Shown here: piece after piece, positions 13,521 through 22,779 of the stretch
Layout: every line of letters starts with the position of its first letter
Numbering within the stretch: position 1 is the first letter of the stretch
Source: Pratylenchus scribneri
Taxonomy: Eukaryota; Nematoda; Chromadorea; Rhabditida; Pratylenchidae
Assembly (NCBI GenBank): GCA_030063045.1
Contig: JAQSEB010000082.1
Coordinates: 682,001-746,000, forward strand
Direction of reading: 5' to 3'
Length of the DNA stretch: 64,000 nucleotides
The notes under the pieces: generated by a model
Databases searched by the model: none
The model's input: the letters and a program-made list of their open reading frames with translations, nothing else
Told to the model about the DNA's origin: nothing
Program-made: the position numbers and the translations under genes

Positions 13521-14769
13521 ATTAATTTTTAAATTCAATAAATTCTCTTTTCTATTAAATAAATGCAAAATTGGACTAAATTTTTTATAAATGTTTCCCT
13601 CAGCCCCAGTCTATATTTAAGATTTGTAATCCGTCTTAAAAAGCCACGATGTAAAATTGAGACCTTTTCAATGGCATTTTTGTAGTTTTCCAAAGACTAA
13701 AAAAGGAAAATTCATCCAGTTATTTTTGGTTGCCCCCAATGTGCGCATCATTTTGAGGGAAATTCATCATCGAATTTTTGTAGTTGACATTGTATACAGG
13801 GGCACCACCAGCTGCAACACAGATAATTGGCACTTTTCGGCTGGCAGCACACAAAGCAAAATCATCCTCCGTGCTCCTTCCGTTCCCCACCATTCACACA
13901 CAAATTCCTCCGCCCAACTTAAATCCCCCAACCAATCCCCCTATCATCATCATTGCTTCCTCCCTTTTATAAAGCAGAGGCCTAATCCGCTCACCATCAT
14001 CACCCACATAGAGCAATTTAAATATTCGCCTCATTTGCTTTACATGCGCAGTGGGGCAGCTATTTTATAGCGTGGGGCTTCCGTCAACCACCGATATAAA
14101 CAAAAATAAGCAGCACAGAAGTTTTCACCTTTTCCATTTGCCATTTTTCCGTTCATTTTCCCAAGGTGGTTTGCGGTTTGGTCAAACTGCCCTTCCCCTT
14201 CTCCTTTTCTACGTGAAATCCAAAGAATGTGGGTGAATGGGTGAACTTTGAACAAAGGGAGAATCTGGAAAAGATTCGTCTTCTTCCCATACCAATTTCA
14301 CAAAACTGTATTTTTGTAATTCTTCTACCCAGACAAAGGCAACTTCCTTTTCCTTTTCGCTTCATTCCAGCCGATGTGATTTTTACTGTTGGGCGAATAT
14401 AGAGTGGGTCCCTTCACAAAACATTCTTTTCCCCTCCGCATTCCAGATTCCTCTCCATTCGTATCTTCCTTTACGTTGACAATTGTTAGAGGAGAGGAAA
14501 GGTAATTTCAAATGCAAACCACCCCTACCCCTTTCCCCACACATTCTTTTGTTCTTCATTTGGGCCAAAGTCATCAAAATCCTTTATGGGTCGGTGGTTG
14601 CAGAGATCCCTTTCTTCCGCCCTTTTTTATTGTCATGGAGAAGGGGATGTAGTGGCCAAGAAAAGTGATGTATAGAGGATGACCATCTTCATTTACATCA
14701 TCAATCCACGGTTAAAAATTTGGCCAAAAAAAAACAAAATTAATCCCACCCAAATCTATTGGCAGAACA

Positions 14770-15118
14770 TGGGACGTTTCAGTAGCTGGGCCATTCTTTT
14801 GGTCATAGCTCAACAAGGAAGCAACCAATTTTGGGAGGCGATATGCCATTCAAAAGCACTAAATGTGCTCAAAAGTGGCTTAATTAAATTTTTTGAGAAA
14901 TATTTTATAAAATGAGCGATTTTTTCTCGTATCAATGAGATAATTTGGGCTTATTGCTCTCAAGGGCATATAACTTTCTTTAAGGTTGGAAATAATTAAC
15001 TATAATAAGGCCACTTTTTAAAGGAGACTTTTGGCTTTAAAATGGTATATCGCCTTCCCAAATTGACAATTTCCTCGTTGAGTTAAAACTGAAAAGGCAA
15101 AACTGAACATCTCCTACC
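14770..15118. mobile_element. Foldback MITE copy 1
   Basis: The left arm (about 14775-14885, with GGCCATTCTTTTGGTCATAG and GGCGATATGCCATT) is matched by an inverted right arm (about 15020-15118, AGGCCACTTTTTAAAGGAG and GGTATATCGCCTTCCC). It belongs to a dispersed family of at least eight copies in this window. There is no coding capacity. Confidence 0.75.
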
Positions 15119-16380
15119 AATCTATAAGATATGAATGGCCAATTCAAATTTCTTTTGATCATTTTCAATTTGCATTTTCATTTTTCTCTTTATAATTTCA
15201 TTCAATAGTCAATAATGCCTGCCTTCCATCTATTCATTTGCTGCCAGCCGATCAATGCCTCTCCCACCCCCCCCCCCCCTTCAATCTGGGCTTTATGGCC
15301 AACTCATCATCCATTCCATCGGCGACGGCGGCGGCTCAATAGTCGGCTGGTGGCAAAAAGGGCGCACCTTTTCTTTGACGATTTTCTGGCTCATTTCACA
15401 TTTTCCCCGTCCTTTTTGTTCACCTTCCTCATATTTTGCATTTTTGCCCCTCCTTTGCCTCCTCCCAATTTTCACCTTCACAATTCCCATTATTTCTTCG
15501 GTGGTGTATTTTTGGCCAAGGAAGCGGCTCACCTTTCTTCTCCCCCAATTTTCTCGAATTCGCTTTTTCTCGATGCCTTTTTCCGCTTCCGAAAAAAATT
15601 CCCGAACCTCTTCGCCCCTGCCAATTTTCCCCGCACAATTGTTTGATGTGAGTACGCGAGTCGGGACGGGTGGCTGGTGCCAATTTTGGAAGGGCGGAAA
15701 ACACATACGGGGAAAAGGGCACAAAATGAAATGGGAGGCGATATGCCCTCTTCACCGGTAGGTGGTTCACTTACCCCCCCCCCCCCCCCCACCCCTCTTG
15801 GATGGATCCGTTTTCGGCTGCGGTGCGCGCACCTTTTCCCAGCCAACCACCCACTAAACTGGCCTCCTTGGAACTCAAAACCACCTTCTCCCTTCAAGTG
15901 TTCATTCAGCCCCTTGCGGTGCTTGTAAAAAACCCTTCTTCTCATCGAAAGCAACGGGTTATTCCACCCCCTTCGCGCGATGACAACAAAAAAAGTGAAA
16001 GTTTTGCTCGCCGATCATTGCCCCCACCCCCACCACCTTCGCCTCTTCAATTCTCACGCTGTGTGCGCAGTTTGGAGGACTGATTGAAAAACGGCGGGGG
16101 AGGACAGCGATGAGTCCAGGTCCAGCTGACTGCGATGGGGGGGGGGGGATTGAGAATGAAATGAGTAGCGCAAAAATTCGGTCGCGCTCAAATTTGTTTT
16201 TGTGGGTGCATTGCTCTTTTTTGCCCAGTGCGAGAATTCTACCCCCAAATCAATTCGTCCAATTTTCAAATAATTTTTCCAATTTTCATTTAATTTTTTG
16301 CCATTTTTCTTTCCTCTCTCAAAAATGTTCCAACCATTTTCGGGATTTTAGGATATGAGATAATTGAGTATCGCCGACTG

Positions 16381-16587
16381 AGTATTTGCATCGGTTTTTG
16401 ATCGGTTTATGGGCCATATTTCAGCGAGGCATAAGCCAATAAGGGAAGGCGATATGCCAATAGAAAGCCCAAAATGTCCTCTTAAAAGTGGCCATAAATT
16501 TATTATGAAATCCACCTTTACAAAAAGTTACATGTCTTTGAGTATAATAGAGAATAGACCCACATTTTATAACTGATTGGAGAGGAA
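16381..16587. mobile_element. Foldback MITE copy 2, left part (split by Maverick)
   Basis: The left arm and part of the centre of a MITE copy (GGAAGGCGATATGCC and TCCTCTTAAAAGTGG) end at the GAGGAA target site. The remainder resumes at 42362 with GAGGAAGCC and the right arm. Intact copies (for example 51072-51415) show the continuous arrangement, so the Maverick inserted into this element. Confidence 0.85.
16582..16587. repeat. Maverick target-site duplication, left
   Basis: GAGGAA immediately outside the left terminal repeat. The same six bases lie immediately outside the right terminal repeat at 42362-42367. Six-base duplications are typical of Maverick/Polinton integration. Confidence 0.9.
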
Positions 16588-16736
16588 AGTAGTATAAGCG
16601 AAGCGGAATCACCCCCCCCCCTCCCGCTGATCAGACTCCTTGATCACCCTGATCTAATGTAATATATAATGTTAATTTAATAATCCAAAAATAGAAAATA
16701 ATTTAAAAATAAATTTTTATTCCAAGTAAAAATCAT
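16588..16736. repeat. Maverick left terminal inverted repeat
   Basis: 149 bp. It matches the reverse complement of 42202-42361 with about two substitutions. The only sizeable difference is a C run of 10 here against 21 at the other end. Termini are 5'-AG and CT-3', as known for Polintons. The stop codon of the Skp1 gene lies only eight bases inside. Confidence 0.95.
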
Positions 16737-16743
16737 TTACAAT

Positions 16744-17494
16744 TTATGTGCATTCAAGACAATGACAATCAGGAGATGAATGAAAAAAATTAATTACAAA
16801 TTCATTTTGCACGGCAGTCTTTTCTTCTTCAGTCAGGTCCTAAGATATTTTTAAATATAAATTGAAAATTATTCACTTATTCTTACATCGGGAAGGGATA
16901 ATATTTGACGGATTTCTTCCGGTGATTTATTCATGATTTGCTTTGCAAATACCTGGGCACCTAAAATGAAAGTTAATAATCATTTTCAAAATTTAAAAAC
17001 AATAAAGATAGAGAGATGTAATTTCAAGGAAATCTGCACCCATGAATAATTCTTTGAGCATTTCAAAATTAAAAGCATTAAAAAAGTCACATTCCCAATC
17101 GGTTAGTTTAAACCAAACACGCTGAAAAATTTTATTTAAAAATAGCTAAACAAAATATTTAATATATGCCTCTTCTGTAATTGGGTCCACTTTGACCACG
17201 GGTTCAGGTTGCCCTTTATGCTCATCCAACCATTCGATGATTTTTTCAAAGCAAATTTTGGATATTTTATTCAAAGGAAAAATGAATGTGTCAGTATTAT
17301 CCCCTTGATCAAATGCCACTTCCAAACCCAAATTATCACACATATTCTTGAATATTTTGGATTGCATCATTAATTCCCAAGGTACCTAAATTAAAAATAG
17401 AAATTATATTTTTTGAAAAATTTACTTCAACAATTTCGCCTTCAGATGTACGGCATTTGATTTTGCCTTCAAATTGTTTATCAATATTTGCCAT
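16744..17494 (-). CDS. Skp1 homologue carried by the Maverick
   Basis: Skp1 bridges F-box proteins to Cul1 in SCF ubiquitin ligases. Five exons (17426-17494, 17152-17385, 17001-17121, 16887-16960, 16744-16839) total 594 nt, giving 197 residues in one phase-consistent frame. The N-terminal part has the BTB/POZ-like Skp1 fold signature (FEGKIKCRTSEGEIVEVPWE, then an FPLNKISKICFEKIIEWLDEH helix). The C-terminal part has the F-box-binding half (LKELFMGADFLEITSLYL, IMNKSPEEIRQILSLPDDLT, EEEK). The usual WCEEK end is replaced by a Cys/His-containing tail (SSPDCHCLEC). It lies next to three F-box-like genes on the same strand, which suggests a functional set. Host-like introns point to capture of a host gene. 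Confidence 0.85.
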
Positions 17495-17608
17495 TGCAGT
17501 AACTTAAGGATAAATTTTAATTATCAAAATTTTGAAATATTTAAAAATGTAATTATTCAATAGTATAAGTATGAAAAATAAAATAAAATTTTATACTATT
17601 TTTACAAA

Positions 17609-18097
17609 TTAATGTTGATCATAAAGTGGGCTACAGATTAAACAAGTATTAAAAGATTTAAAACATTCTTTATGAACAGTATGTGCTTTATATTTATAGC
17701 ATATCATGAATTCATCTGGATCATAAAAACCCCAATTGAAGCAAATACTGCAGAGTGTCATTTCATTTTTCTTAGGCATATCCCAAAACCATCCTAATTC
17801 ACTTAATAAATAATATCGATGTCTTGTCTTGTCAAATTCCTCACGAAATTCCATTTTTTTATTCAGCAATTTTCTCATATCTTCTGCTAATTCAATACAT
17901 CTATTGTGTCGCTTTACTTTCACTTTGCGTAATAAAGTTGCATTTGGAATGGATAAAGCTTTGGATGACAATAATGGCCCTTCTTTTGGATGGTCTAGAT
18001 AATCATAGTACTCTTCCCCATCTTCTACTATTTCGGATTTGTAAGGAATAAATTTCGCTATCTCAGCGATTAATTCATTTGGTAATTTAAGGGTCAT
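17609..18097 (-). CDS. F-box-like/RING-H2 protein 1
   Basis: 162 residues, one exon. The N-terminus is F-box-like (LPNELIAEIAKFIPYK), followed by a conserved GPLLSSKALS segment, a basic helical region and LLSELGWFWDMP. The C-terminus has eight ordered ligands C-x2-C-x13-C-x5-H-x2-H-x2-C-x6-C-x2-C, the C3H2C3 order of a RING-H2 finger. F-box proteins choose substrates for SCF, and RING fingers recruit E2 enzymes. Having both in one short chain is unusual. TTTTAGAT directly precedes the ATG on this strand, a plausible splice or trans-splice acceptor. The RING-like finger is the firmer call; the second half of the F-box is not clear. Confidence 0.75.
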   Translation of the reverse strand: MTLKLPNELIAEIAKFIPYKSEIVEDGEEYYDYLDHPKEGPLLSSKALSIPNATLLRKVKVKRHNRCIELAEDMRKLLNKKMEFREEFDKTRHRYYLLSELGWFWDMPKKNEMTLCSICFNWGFYDPDEFMICYKYKAHTVHKECFKSFNTCLICSPLYDQH

Positions 18098-18188
18098 ATC
18101 TAAAATTTATATAAAATTTTAATTTGTAATAAATATATTAAAGAATAGACTTTTGAAATTATTTTTAGTTTTTAAAATTTATACATAT

Positions 18189-18783
18189 TTAATATCCAAA
18201 AGGTTCACCAAATAGAGGATGACATAACAAACAAACATAATGTTGAGAATAGAATACATGATTATATGTAACATGATCACAATAATTATCATTAAATAAT
18301 CTCTTGAGTATACAACTCATTAAACAATGTTTATGGATTGTATGATGATTGTTCTGGCACATCGTAAATTCATTAGAATTCTTTTCATCCCATTCAAAGC
18401 AATTAGTGCAAAATAACAAATCAGAATTTTTGAATACTGGTCTATCCCAAAACCATCTAAGTTCGCTCAATAAATATATTTGATCGCTCCTTTTCTTAAA
18501 TGAGTTAACTCTCCCTATTTCTTTCAAGGATTTGACCTTTTCCGCGAATATCTTTTTCCTTTTCTCTTTCACTTTGTTCCAATTATTTCTTAAATAGTAA
18601 TGTAGTGTAGATGAGCTCAATATCGGTCCTCGTTTAATATGTGCTTCTTCATACTGATTGTCACTTTCTATATATTCTTTTACTCTTTTATATGGAAGGA
18701 ATTTTGCGATTTCATATAATAATTCATTTGGAAGTTTTGACTAAATTTAAAAATTTTATTAATAAAAAATAATAATTTACCAT
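18189..18783 (-). CDS. F-box-like/RING-H2 protein 2
   Basis: Paralogue of the neighbouring genes. An exon holding only the ATG (18781-18783) is joined across a 40-bp intron to 18189-18740, giving 184 residues. The F-box-like start is KLPNELLYEIAKFLPYK, then GPILSSSTLHYYL, a lysine-rich helix, LLSELRWFWDRP and a zinc-binding region (CTNC, HTIHKHC, CLLC). The finger has a longer loop before its last Cys pair than its neighbours, so it may be less regular. Without the intron the F-box part would be missed, since the main open frame starts after it. Confidence 0.7.
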
Positions 18784-18916
18784 TATTCTCGCTGCAAAAG
18801 TGAAAAATTATTTACTACTTTTTGTTCCTTAATTAATTTTAAATTAAATAAATTTTTAAAATAAAATATATTGTTGTAAACAATTTTAAATACTTGTTCA
18901 AGAAAGAAAAATTTTA

Positions 18917-19345
18917 TTAATCCCAATATGGATTGATACATATCTTACAAGCTATGTGTTTTTCAAAACATTTCTTATGCATCGTATGGCCATTGTCACA
19001 TAAAAAGAATTTCCCTTGTTCGTAAACGCCCAAATTAAAACACAGACTGCAGATTGTTTCTTCGTTTATTTTAGGAATAACCCAACACAATTCCATCTGG
19101 CCTAATATGCTGCATATGGTTCGTTCACTATTCCATTCACACCATTGCTGAAAGCCATCAAGTTTTTTGAATTTTTTTGCCAATTTGACAATATTGTTCT
19201 GTCGTTTCTTCTTTATTTTGCACAATGATTTTGTTGTCAATATTGATAAGGCACGTGACGATAGCAAAGATCCTTTCTTCGTATCTTTATATGGCAAAAA
19301 ACTAGTAATCTCGGCCAACAATTCATTTGGAAGTCTCTTTGGCAT
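18917..19345 (-). CDS. F-box-like/RING-H2 protein 3
   Basis: 142 residues, one exon. It starts with RLPNELLAEITSFLPYK, then KGSLLSSRALSIL, a basic helix and a C-terminal C-x2-C-x13-C-x3-H-x2-H-x2-C-x6-C-x2-C module. These spacings fit the RING-H2 consensus most closely of the three. It lacks the LLSEL-WFWD form but has an equivalent ILGQMELCWVIP. Three tandem diverged copies next to Skp1 imply local duplication inside the element. Confidence 0.75.
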   Translation of the reverse strand: MPKRLPNELLAEITSFLPYKDTKKGSLLSSRALSILTTKSLCKIKKKRQNNIVKLAKKFKKLDGFQQWCEWNSERTICSILGQMELCWVIPKINEETICSLCFNLGVYEQGKFFLCDNGHTMHKKCFEKHIACKICINPYWD

Positions 19346-19457
19346 AACTAAAATCTAATTAAAATCAATTTTTAAATTGATTAAATATATTTAAGAAATA
19401 ACTTTAAAAGATAAATTTAAAAAAGATAAAAAATTTATTCAATATTAAACATTTAAA

Positions 19458-19700
19458 TTAATTGTTCATATTTTTTGTTTTGAGGACACGAGGGCAATTG
19501 CAAATGGATGGTGGAACACATGAACATGGAGGTTGTCGATAAATGTTTAGAACAATTTCTCTATTTTCGTTATTGATCGCCTGAAGGCCAACCGGAGTGA
19601 TTAAATAGCGACCGTTTTCTGTAGTATCTATCCTAAATCCTTGAGACGGTTGAGGATTATTTGGATTTTGATTTGAAGAATTTTGTCCATTGTTACTCAT
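19458..19700 (-). CDS. Small Asn/Pro-rich hypothetical protein
   Basis: 80 residues from the ATG at 19698-19700. I prefer this over an upstream in-frame start because a pyrimidine-rich TTTTTAG acceptor-like sequence lies just before it. The N-terminus is Asn/Gln/Ser/Pro-rich. The middle (RYLITPVGLQAINNENREIV) looks structured, and the end has a Cys cluster (PPCSCVPPSICNCP). Family not recognised. It lies between the F-box genes and another unknown spliced gene on the same strand. Confidence 0.5.
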   Translation of the reverse strand: MSNNGQNSSNQNPNNPQPSQGFRIDTTENGRYLITPVGLQAINNENREIVLNIYRQPPCSCVPPSICNCPRVLKTKNMNN

Positions 19701-19805
19701 TGTAACTAAAAAGAAAAAGAAAAAATTTTTAAATATTAATAAGATATAATTTGATAAAGACAAATATGAAAATTTAAAAGAAAAAATTTAATTTTATTAA
19801 AAAAT

Positions 19806-20395
19806 TTAATTTAGATTTAATATGTGTTTTTCTTTCCCATCCAAAATAAAGACTTGGTCTTCCATGAATTTATGTGCTTGTTTTGTAACATAAAGTTGAT
19901 CAGGAGTTTGGCCGGTTAATTTATCAATTGCTTCTTTTGGTAGATTAAATAACTATAAATTGATTATTCAAATTAATAAATCTAACGGAAGTTTTGTTTT
20001 GGGCATTCCAATCTATCGCCTTACTCCGCTTTTCAAATTCATCAAAATCATTTAATATTTTTTCCGCAGCACTTGAAATTGAATTAGCAGGCGACATACT
20101 TTTTCGATCATAATAATTGTTCGAAAGGCTATTTGGAGAATTGCTCAAATTACCCCAATTGTAATTTGGAGAATTGCCAATTTGACTAGTGCTGCTTTCT
20201 CCGACGGTTGATGAATTTATGTATCTTTGGAAGGAATTTGGATCATCTCCTCTGAATTTTACTACTGAAATAGAAATTAAAATTTAAATAACAAATTTTT
20301 ATACTTGTATATCCTTCAAAATTTTTATCATCAAATGATGAAGATTTACTATTATCTTTCAGATAAAATGACTTGTTCTGACCAGGATTGAACAT
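19806..20395 (-). CDS. Spliced hypothetical Maverick protein, 171 residues
   Basis: Three exons (20305-20395, 19987-20264, 19806-19952) sum to 516 nt in one frame. The first two-thirds is Asn/Ser-rich and probably disordered (NSPNSLSNNYYDRKSMSP). Then come a short acidic helix (AAEKILNDFDEFEKRSKAIDW) and a compact C-terminus (LPKEAIDKLTGQTPDQLYV). TTTTTAG directly precedes the ATG. I do not recognise a family. It is the last minus-strand gene before the divergent + strand block. Confidence 0.55.
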
Positions 20396-20411
20396 CTAAA
20401 AATTTTTTTGC

Positions 20412-20422
20412 TATATAAATAG
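20412..20422 (+). promoter_or_regulatory. TATA box ahead of + strand block
   Basis: TATATAAATAG, 74 bases before the ATG at 20496. The same 11-mer recurs at 21496-21506. Confidence 0.6.
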
Positions 20423-20495
20423 TACTTCATAAAATATTATTATGAAAAATAATCAATAATATTTGTGACAATAAAAAATTATAATTTTATTCTAT

Positions 20496-20690
20496 ATGTG
20501 CGAATTTAAATGCTGTAATTTTTGTCTCTGCCATTACCTAAATTGCAAATATTGCAATAAAAAAGAATTAATGTATTTCATTTACGAAAAAAATGAAGTC
20601 AAGTGTCCAAAATGTGGTGGGCCAATGCGCTCAGATTTAGGTAGCCGGAATAAGGGCTATATAAAGGAAAATTATATTCATGAATCATGA
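20496..20690 (+). CDS. Small Cys-rich protein A
   Basis: 64 residues with paired cysteines: CKCCNFCLCHY-like N-terminus, CKYC, and KCPKCGG near the C-terminus. This suggests a small zinc-ribbon or double zinc-binding protein. It is paralogous to the next gene, sharing KCCNFC-CHY and KCPKC. Function unknown. Intronless, with its own TATA box. Confidence 0.6.
   Translation: MCEFKCCNFCLCHYLNCKYCNKKELMYFIYEKNEVKCPKCGGPMRSDLGSRNKGYIKENYIHES
20658..20667 (+). promoter_or_regulatory. TATA box before Cys-rich protein B
   Basis: TATATAAAGG, 38 bases before the ATG at 20706, lying inside the end of the previous frame. Confidence 0.55.
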
Positions 20691-20705
20691 TTAAATTAAT
20701 TTACA

Positions 20706-20888
20706 ATGGAGAAGTGCGATCATTCGATTAAGTGCTGTAATTTTTGTCCTTGCCATTATCATTACTGTTCAAAATGTAAGAAAATGCTTCAACATTTTAC
20801 AATTTTATCGCCATTTGAAAATCTGGAAGACTATATAAAATGCCCAAAATGCTCTGATTATATATTAATTAAAAACAAAAATGTTTAA
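20706..20888 (+). CDS. Small Cys-rich protein B
   Basis: 60 residues with IKCCNFCPCHYHYCSKC and KCPKCSDY, so several CxxC/CxxxH pairs. It is a tandem paralogue of the preceding gene. Its stop codon overlaps the start of the ATPase gene by eight bases, a virus-like packing. Likely zinc-binding; role unknown. Confidence 0.6.
   Translation: MEKCDHSIKCCNFCPCHYHYCSKCKKMLQHFTILSPFENLEDYIKCPKCSDYILIKNKNV
20832..20840 (+). promoter_or_regulatory. TATA box before packaging ATPase
   Basis: TATATAAAA, 40 bases before the ATG at 20881, within the preceding coding frame. Confidence 0.5.
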
Positions 20889-21495
20889 CGCTCCTTTTAC
20901 TTTAATTTTATGTGGCGCCACGGGTAGTGGTAAAACAAAATGGCTTTTAAAATTTTTAAATTATACAGAAGAATTGATAAATCCTCCCCCTGTAAAAATT
21001 TTATATTGTTATGGAGAAATGAATGAATCTATTATCGCTTTAAAAAGTAAAGGTATCGAAACCTACAATGGGTTGCCTGATACTGAACTTATTAAAAGTC
21101 AAGAAAAGCCCTTACTTTTAATATTAGATGATTTAATGCTTAACATGAAAAATGATTTTATTGATTTACTCTTTACAAGGGGATCACATAACTGGAATAC
21201 TTCTATTATATTTGTCACACAAAGTCTTTATGGTCGGGATATTAAGACTGCTCGTGCAAACTCTCATTATCTTGTTTTGATGAGAAATCCCTCTGCCCAA
21301 TTGCATGTGAGAACTTTAGGAAGTCAACTTTTCCCTCGTCGTCTAAACTATTTTATGGAGGCATATAACGATGCTACCAAAGAACCATTCACATATTTGC
21401 TTATAAATATGCACCCTAATGCTCCAGAAAACTTAAGATTATCTACAAATATTTTTCCTAATGAAAAAATTACAATCTACTTACCAGCTGATTAG
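20881..21495 (+). CDS. FtsK/HerA-type genome packaging ATPase
   Basis: 204 residues. Walker A GATGSGKT at residues 12-19 and Walker B LLLILDD ending at Asp83-Asp84. A following TRGSHNWNTSIIFVTQS stretch fits the sensor region of A32-like viral packaging ATPases. In Mavericks and related viruses this enzyme pumps DNA into the capsid. The length is normal for the Polinton version. Intronless. ATG overlaps the end of the Cys-rich gene. Confidence 0.92.
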   Translation: MFNAPFTLILCGATGSGKTKWLLKFLNYTEELINPPPVKILYCYGEMNESIIALKSKGIETYNGLPDTELIKSQEKPLLLILDDLMLNMKNDFIDLLFTRGSHNWNTSIIFVTQSLYGRDIKTARANSHYLVLMRNPSAQLHVRTLGSQLFPRRLNYFMEAYNDATKEPFTYLLINMHPNAPENLRLSTNIFPNEKITIYLPAD

Positions 21496-21506
21496 TATAT
21501 AAATAG
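21496..21506 (+). promoter_or_regulatory. TATA box before 116-residue gene
   Basis: TATATAAATAG, 25 bases before the ATG at 21531, identical to the box at 20412. It sits in the only real gap between genes in this part of the block. Confidence 0.6.
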
Positions 21507-21530
21507 AATAGAAAAAATTTTAAAAATAAA

Positions 21531-21881
21531 ATGTATGAATTTAGTCCATATATAAGAGAAAACGTTGAATTTCTAAAGAAGCTTGCTTCTACAAAATCTG
21601 ATAAAAAGAAAAACGCTATACTTTTGAACGCTAGTGCAGAACAAATATTAGCTATCGTAGAGATTTGTGCAAATATTCTAAAATTCAATTTCACTTTAAC
21701 TAAACCACAAAAAACGAAATTAGCCAGATACGCTGATTTTTACAGATCAATTGCACGTTCTAAAACTGAAAAAAGTGCGAGAAATAGAATCCAACAAGGT
21801 AGTGGCATTGCATTAGGAGCTATATTAGTCCCGGTATTAGCAGAACTTGCGGCGCATTTAGTTCAAAAAATTGTAAATTAA
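21531..21881 (+). CDS. Small basic Maverick protein with hydrophobic C-terminus
   Basis: 116 residues. The N-terminal half is helical and rich in Lys, with a conserved-looking NAILLNASAEQILAIVEIC. The C-terminal 30 residues are hydrophobic (GIALGAILVPVLAELAAHL) and could be a membrane-active or capsid-internal helix. Proteins of this kind recur beside the ATPase and integrase in Mavericks and adinto-like viruses, and a virion core role has been suggested for some. I cannot assign a function. Confidence 0.6.
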   Translation: MYEFSPYIRENVEFLKKLASTKSDKKKNAILLNASAEQILAIVEICANILKFNFTLTKPQKTKLARYADFYRSIARSKTEKSARNRIQQGSGIALGAILVPVLAELAAHLVQKIVN

Positions 21882-21882
21882 A

Positions 21883-22779
21883 ATGAAGCATGCAAAGAAA
21901 ATGATTATGATTCCTGAAGTGGAATATTTGGCTTTACTTTCTATGATGAAGAGTGATGATCCTCTAAAAACAGAGAAGGCTTTAATAGACGCTAAAATAC
22001 ATCAAAATTTATCAAATAAAAAAATTTCTGAAGATATTAAAGCCAAGAAATATGACTGGCTTTTAAAACAAAAAAGAAAGTTAAGAGAGATGATTGAAGG
22101 AAAACCTCAAAAAGTCGTCATTGAAAATTTACCTCCGCCCATAAATATACCTCCATATATGGGAATTAATCAAGAACAGAAAAATAAAATCGAAATTCCC
22201 GAAAGAACACCGGTAAGAAATGGTAGGCAACGTCGGAATTTAACTGAGAGTGTAAGCACAATTCAAAGTGTAACCCCTGAGAGTGCAACCACATCTGGAC
22301 GAGATAGATCACAATCTGAAATTTATTCATCTGATTATGACACACCAAAACAAATAGCTAAAAGTCAATCAAAAACTCCTTCACAGGCAGCAACTGCATC
22401 TACATATACAAAATCTCCCTCGCCCATAACGCCTAAATCTTTCACAAAATTAATGAATTATGTTGGGAAAAATAAAGAAAAATTGGGAATAAATAGCGAT
22501 GGTAGTATTTTAACAAATTTTAAAAAACCTGTGGGTGGAAGCAATTATGTCGATGTTTTAAAATATTTGTCAGGCCAATTGTCAACCCCACCAAAAGGTC
22601 ATAGTTTCCTGAAAGCAAAGCTATCAAAAGATCCAGAATTTATAAGAATTTTTGGTCAAATAGGAAAAGGGAAGAAAAATAAAAAATTAGTAGTAGTTAA
22701 ATTAAACCCTATAAAAACTCCTGGACTTAAACGAAATAAAATTATTTCATTTAAACCAAAATTATGGGCAAGACTCTAA
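21883..22779 (+). CDS. Basic Maverick protein, 298 residues, unknown role
   Basis: It begins one base after the previous stop. Strongly basic N-terminal helix region (residues 1-75, ending LLKQKRKLREMIEGKP), a Pro-rich link, a Ser/Thr/Gln-rich disordered centre (about 100-185), and a compact C-terminal domain with GSNYVDVLKYLSGQ and a lysine-rich tail. Similar basic proteins recur at this position in Polintons, perhaps as DNA-binding virion proteins. No catalytic motif is seen. Its end overlaps the integrase start by 16 bases. Confidence 0.6.
   Translation: MKHAKKMIMIPEVEYLALLSMMKSDDPLKTEKALIDAKIHQNLSNKKISEDIKAKKYDWLLKQKRKLREMIEGKPQKVVIENLPPPINIPPYMGINQEQKNKIEIPERTPVRNGRQRRNLTESVSTIQSVTPESATTSGRDRSQSEIYSSDYDTPKQIAKSQSKTPSQAATASTYTKSPSPITPKSFTKLMNYVGKNKEKLGINSDGSILTNFKKPVGGSNYVDVLKYLSGQLSTPPKGHSFLKAKLSKDPEFIRIFGQIGKGKKNKKLVVVKLNPIKTPGLKRNKIISFKPKLWARL
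22710..22717 (+). promoter_or_regulatory. TATA-like box before integrase
   Basis: TATAAAAA, 46 bases before the integrase ATG at 22764, inside the previous gene. Confidence 0.4.

Larger units (their letters stand above)
12760..16380. other. Intergenic region, repeat-bearing
   Basis: Apart from the minisatellite and one MITE copy listed separately, the region is pyrimidine-rich with several C or G runs (about 15270, 15776 and 16139). Long overlapping open frames at 15215-15950 occur on both strands with low-complexity Pro/Ser/Phe content. They have no domain or splice support, so I do not call genes here. Confidence 0.6.

Noticed and set aside
13041..13532. Open frames on both strands encoding Pro/Leu/Gln or Gly/Asn/Cys repeats
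   Set aside because: They are translations of the 30-bp minisatellite, whose length is a multiple of three. The same occurs at 47414-48445.
15215..15954. Several long overlapping open frames on both strands
   Set aside because: Low-complexity Pro/Ser/Phe-rich, mutually overlapping, no splice sites or domains; they reflect pyrimidine-rich DNA with few stops.
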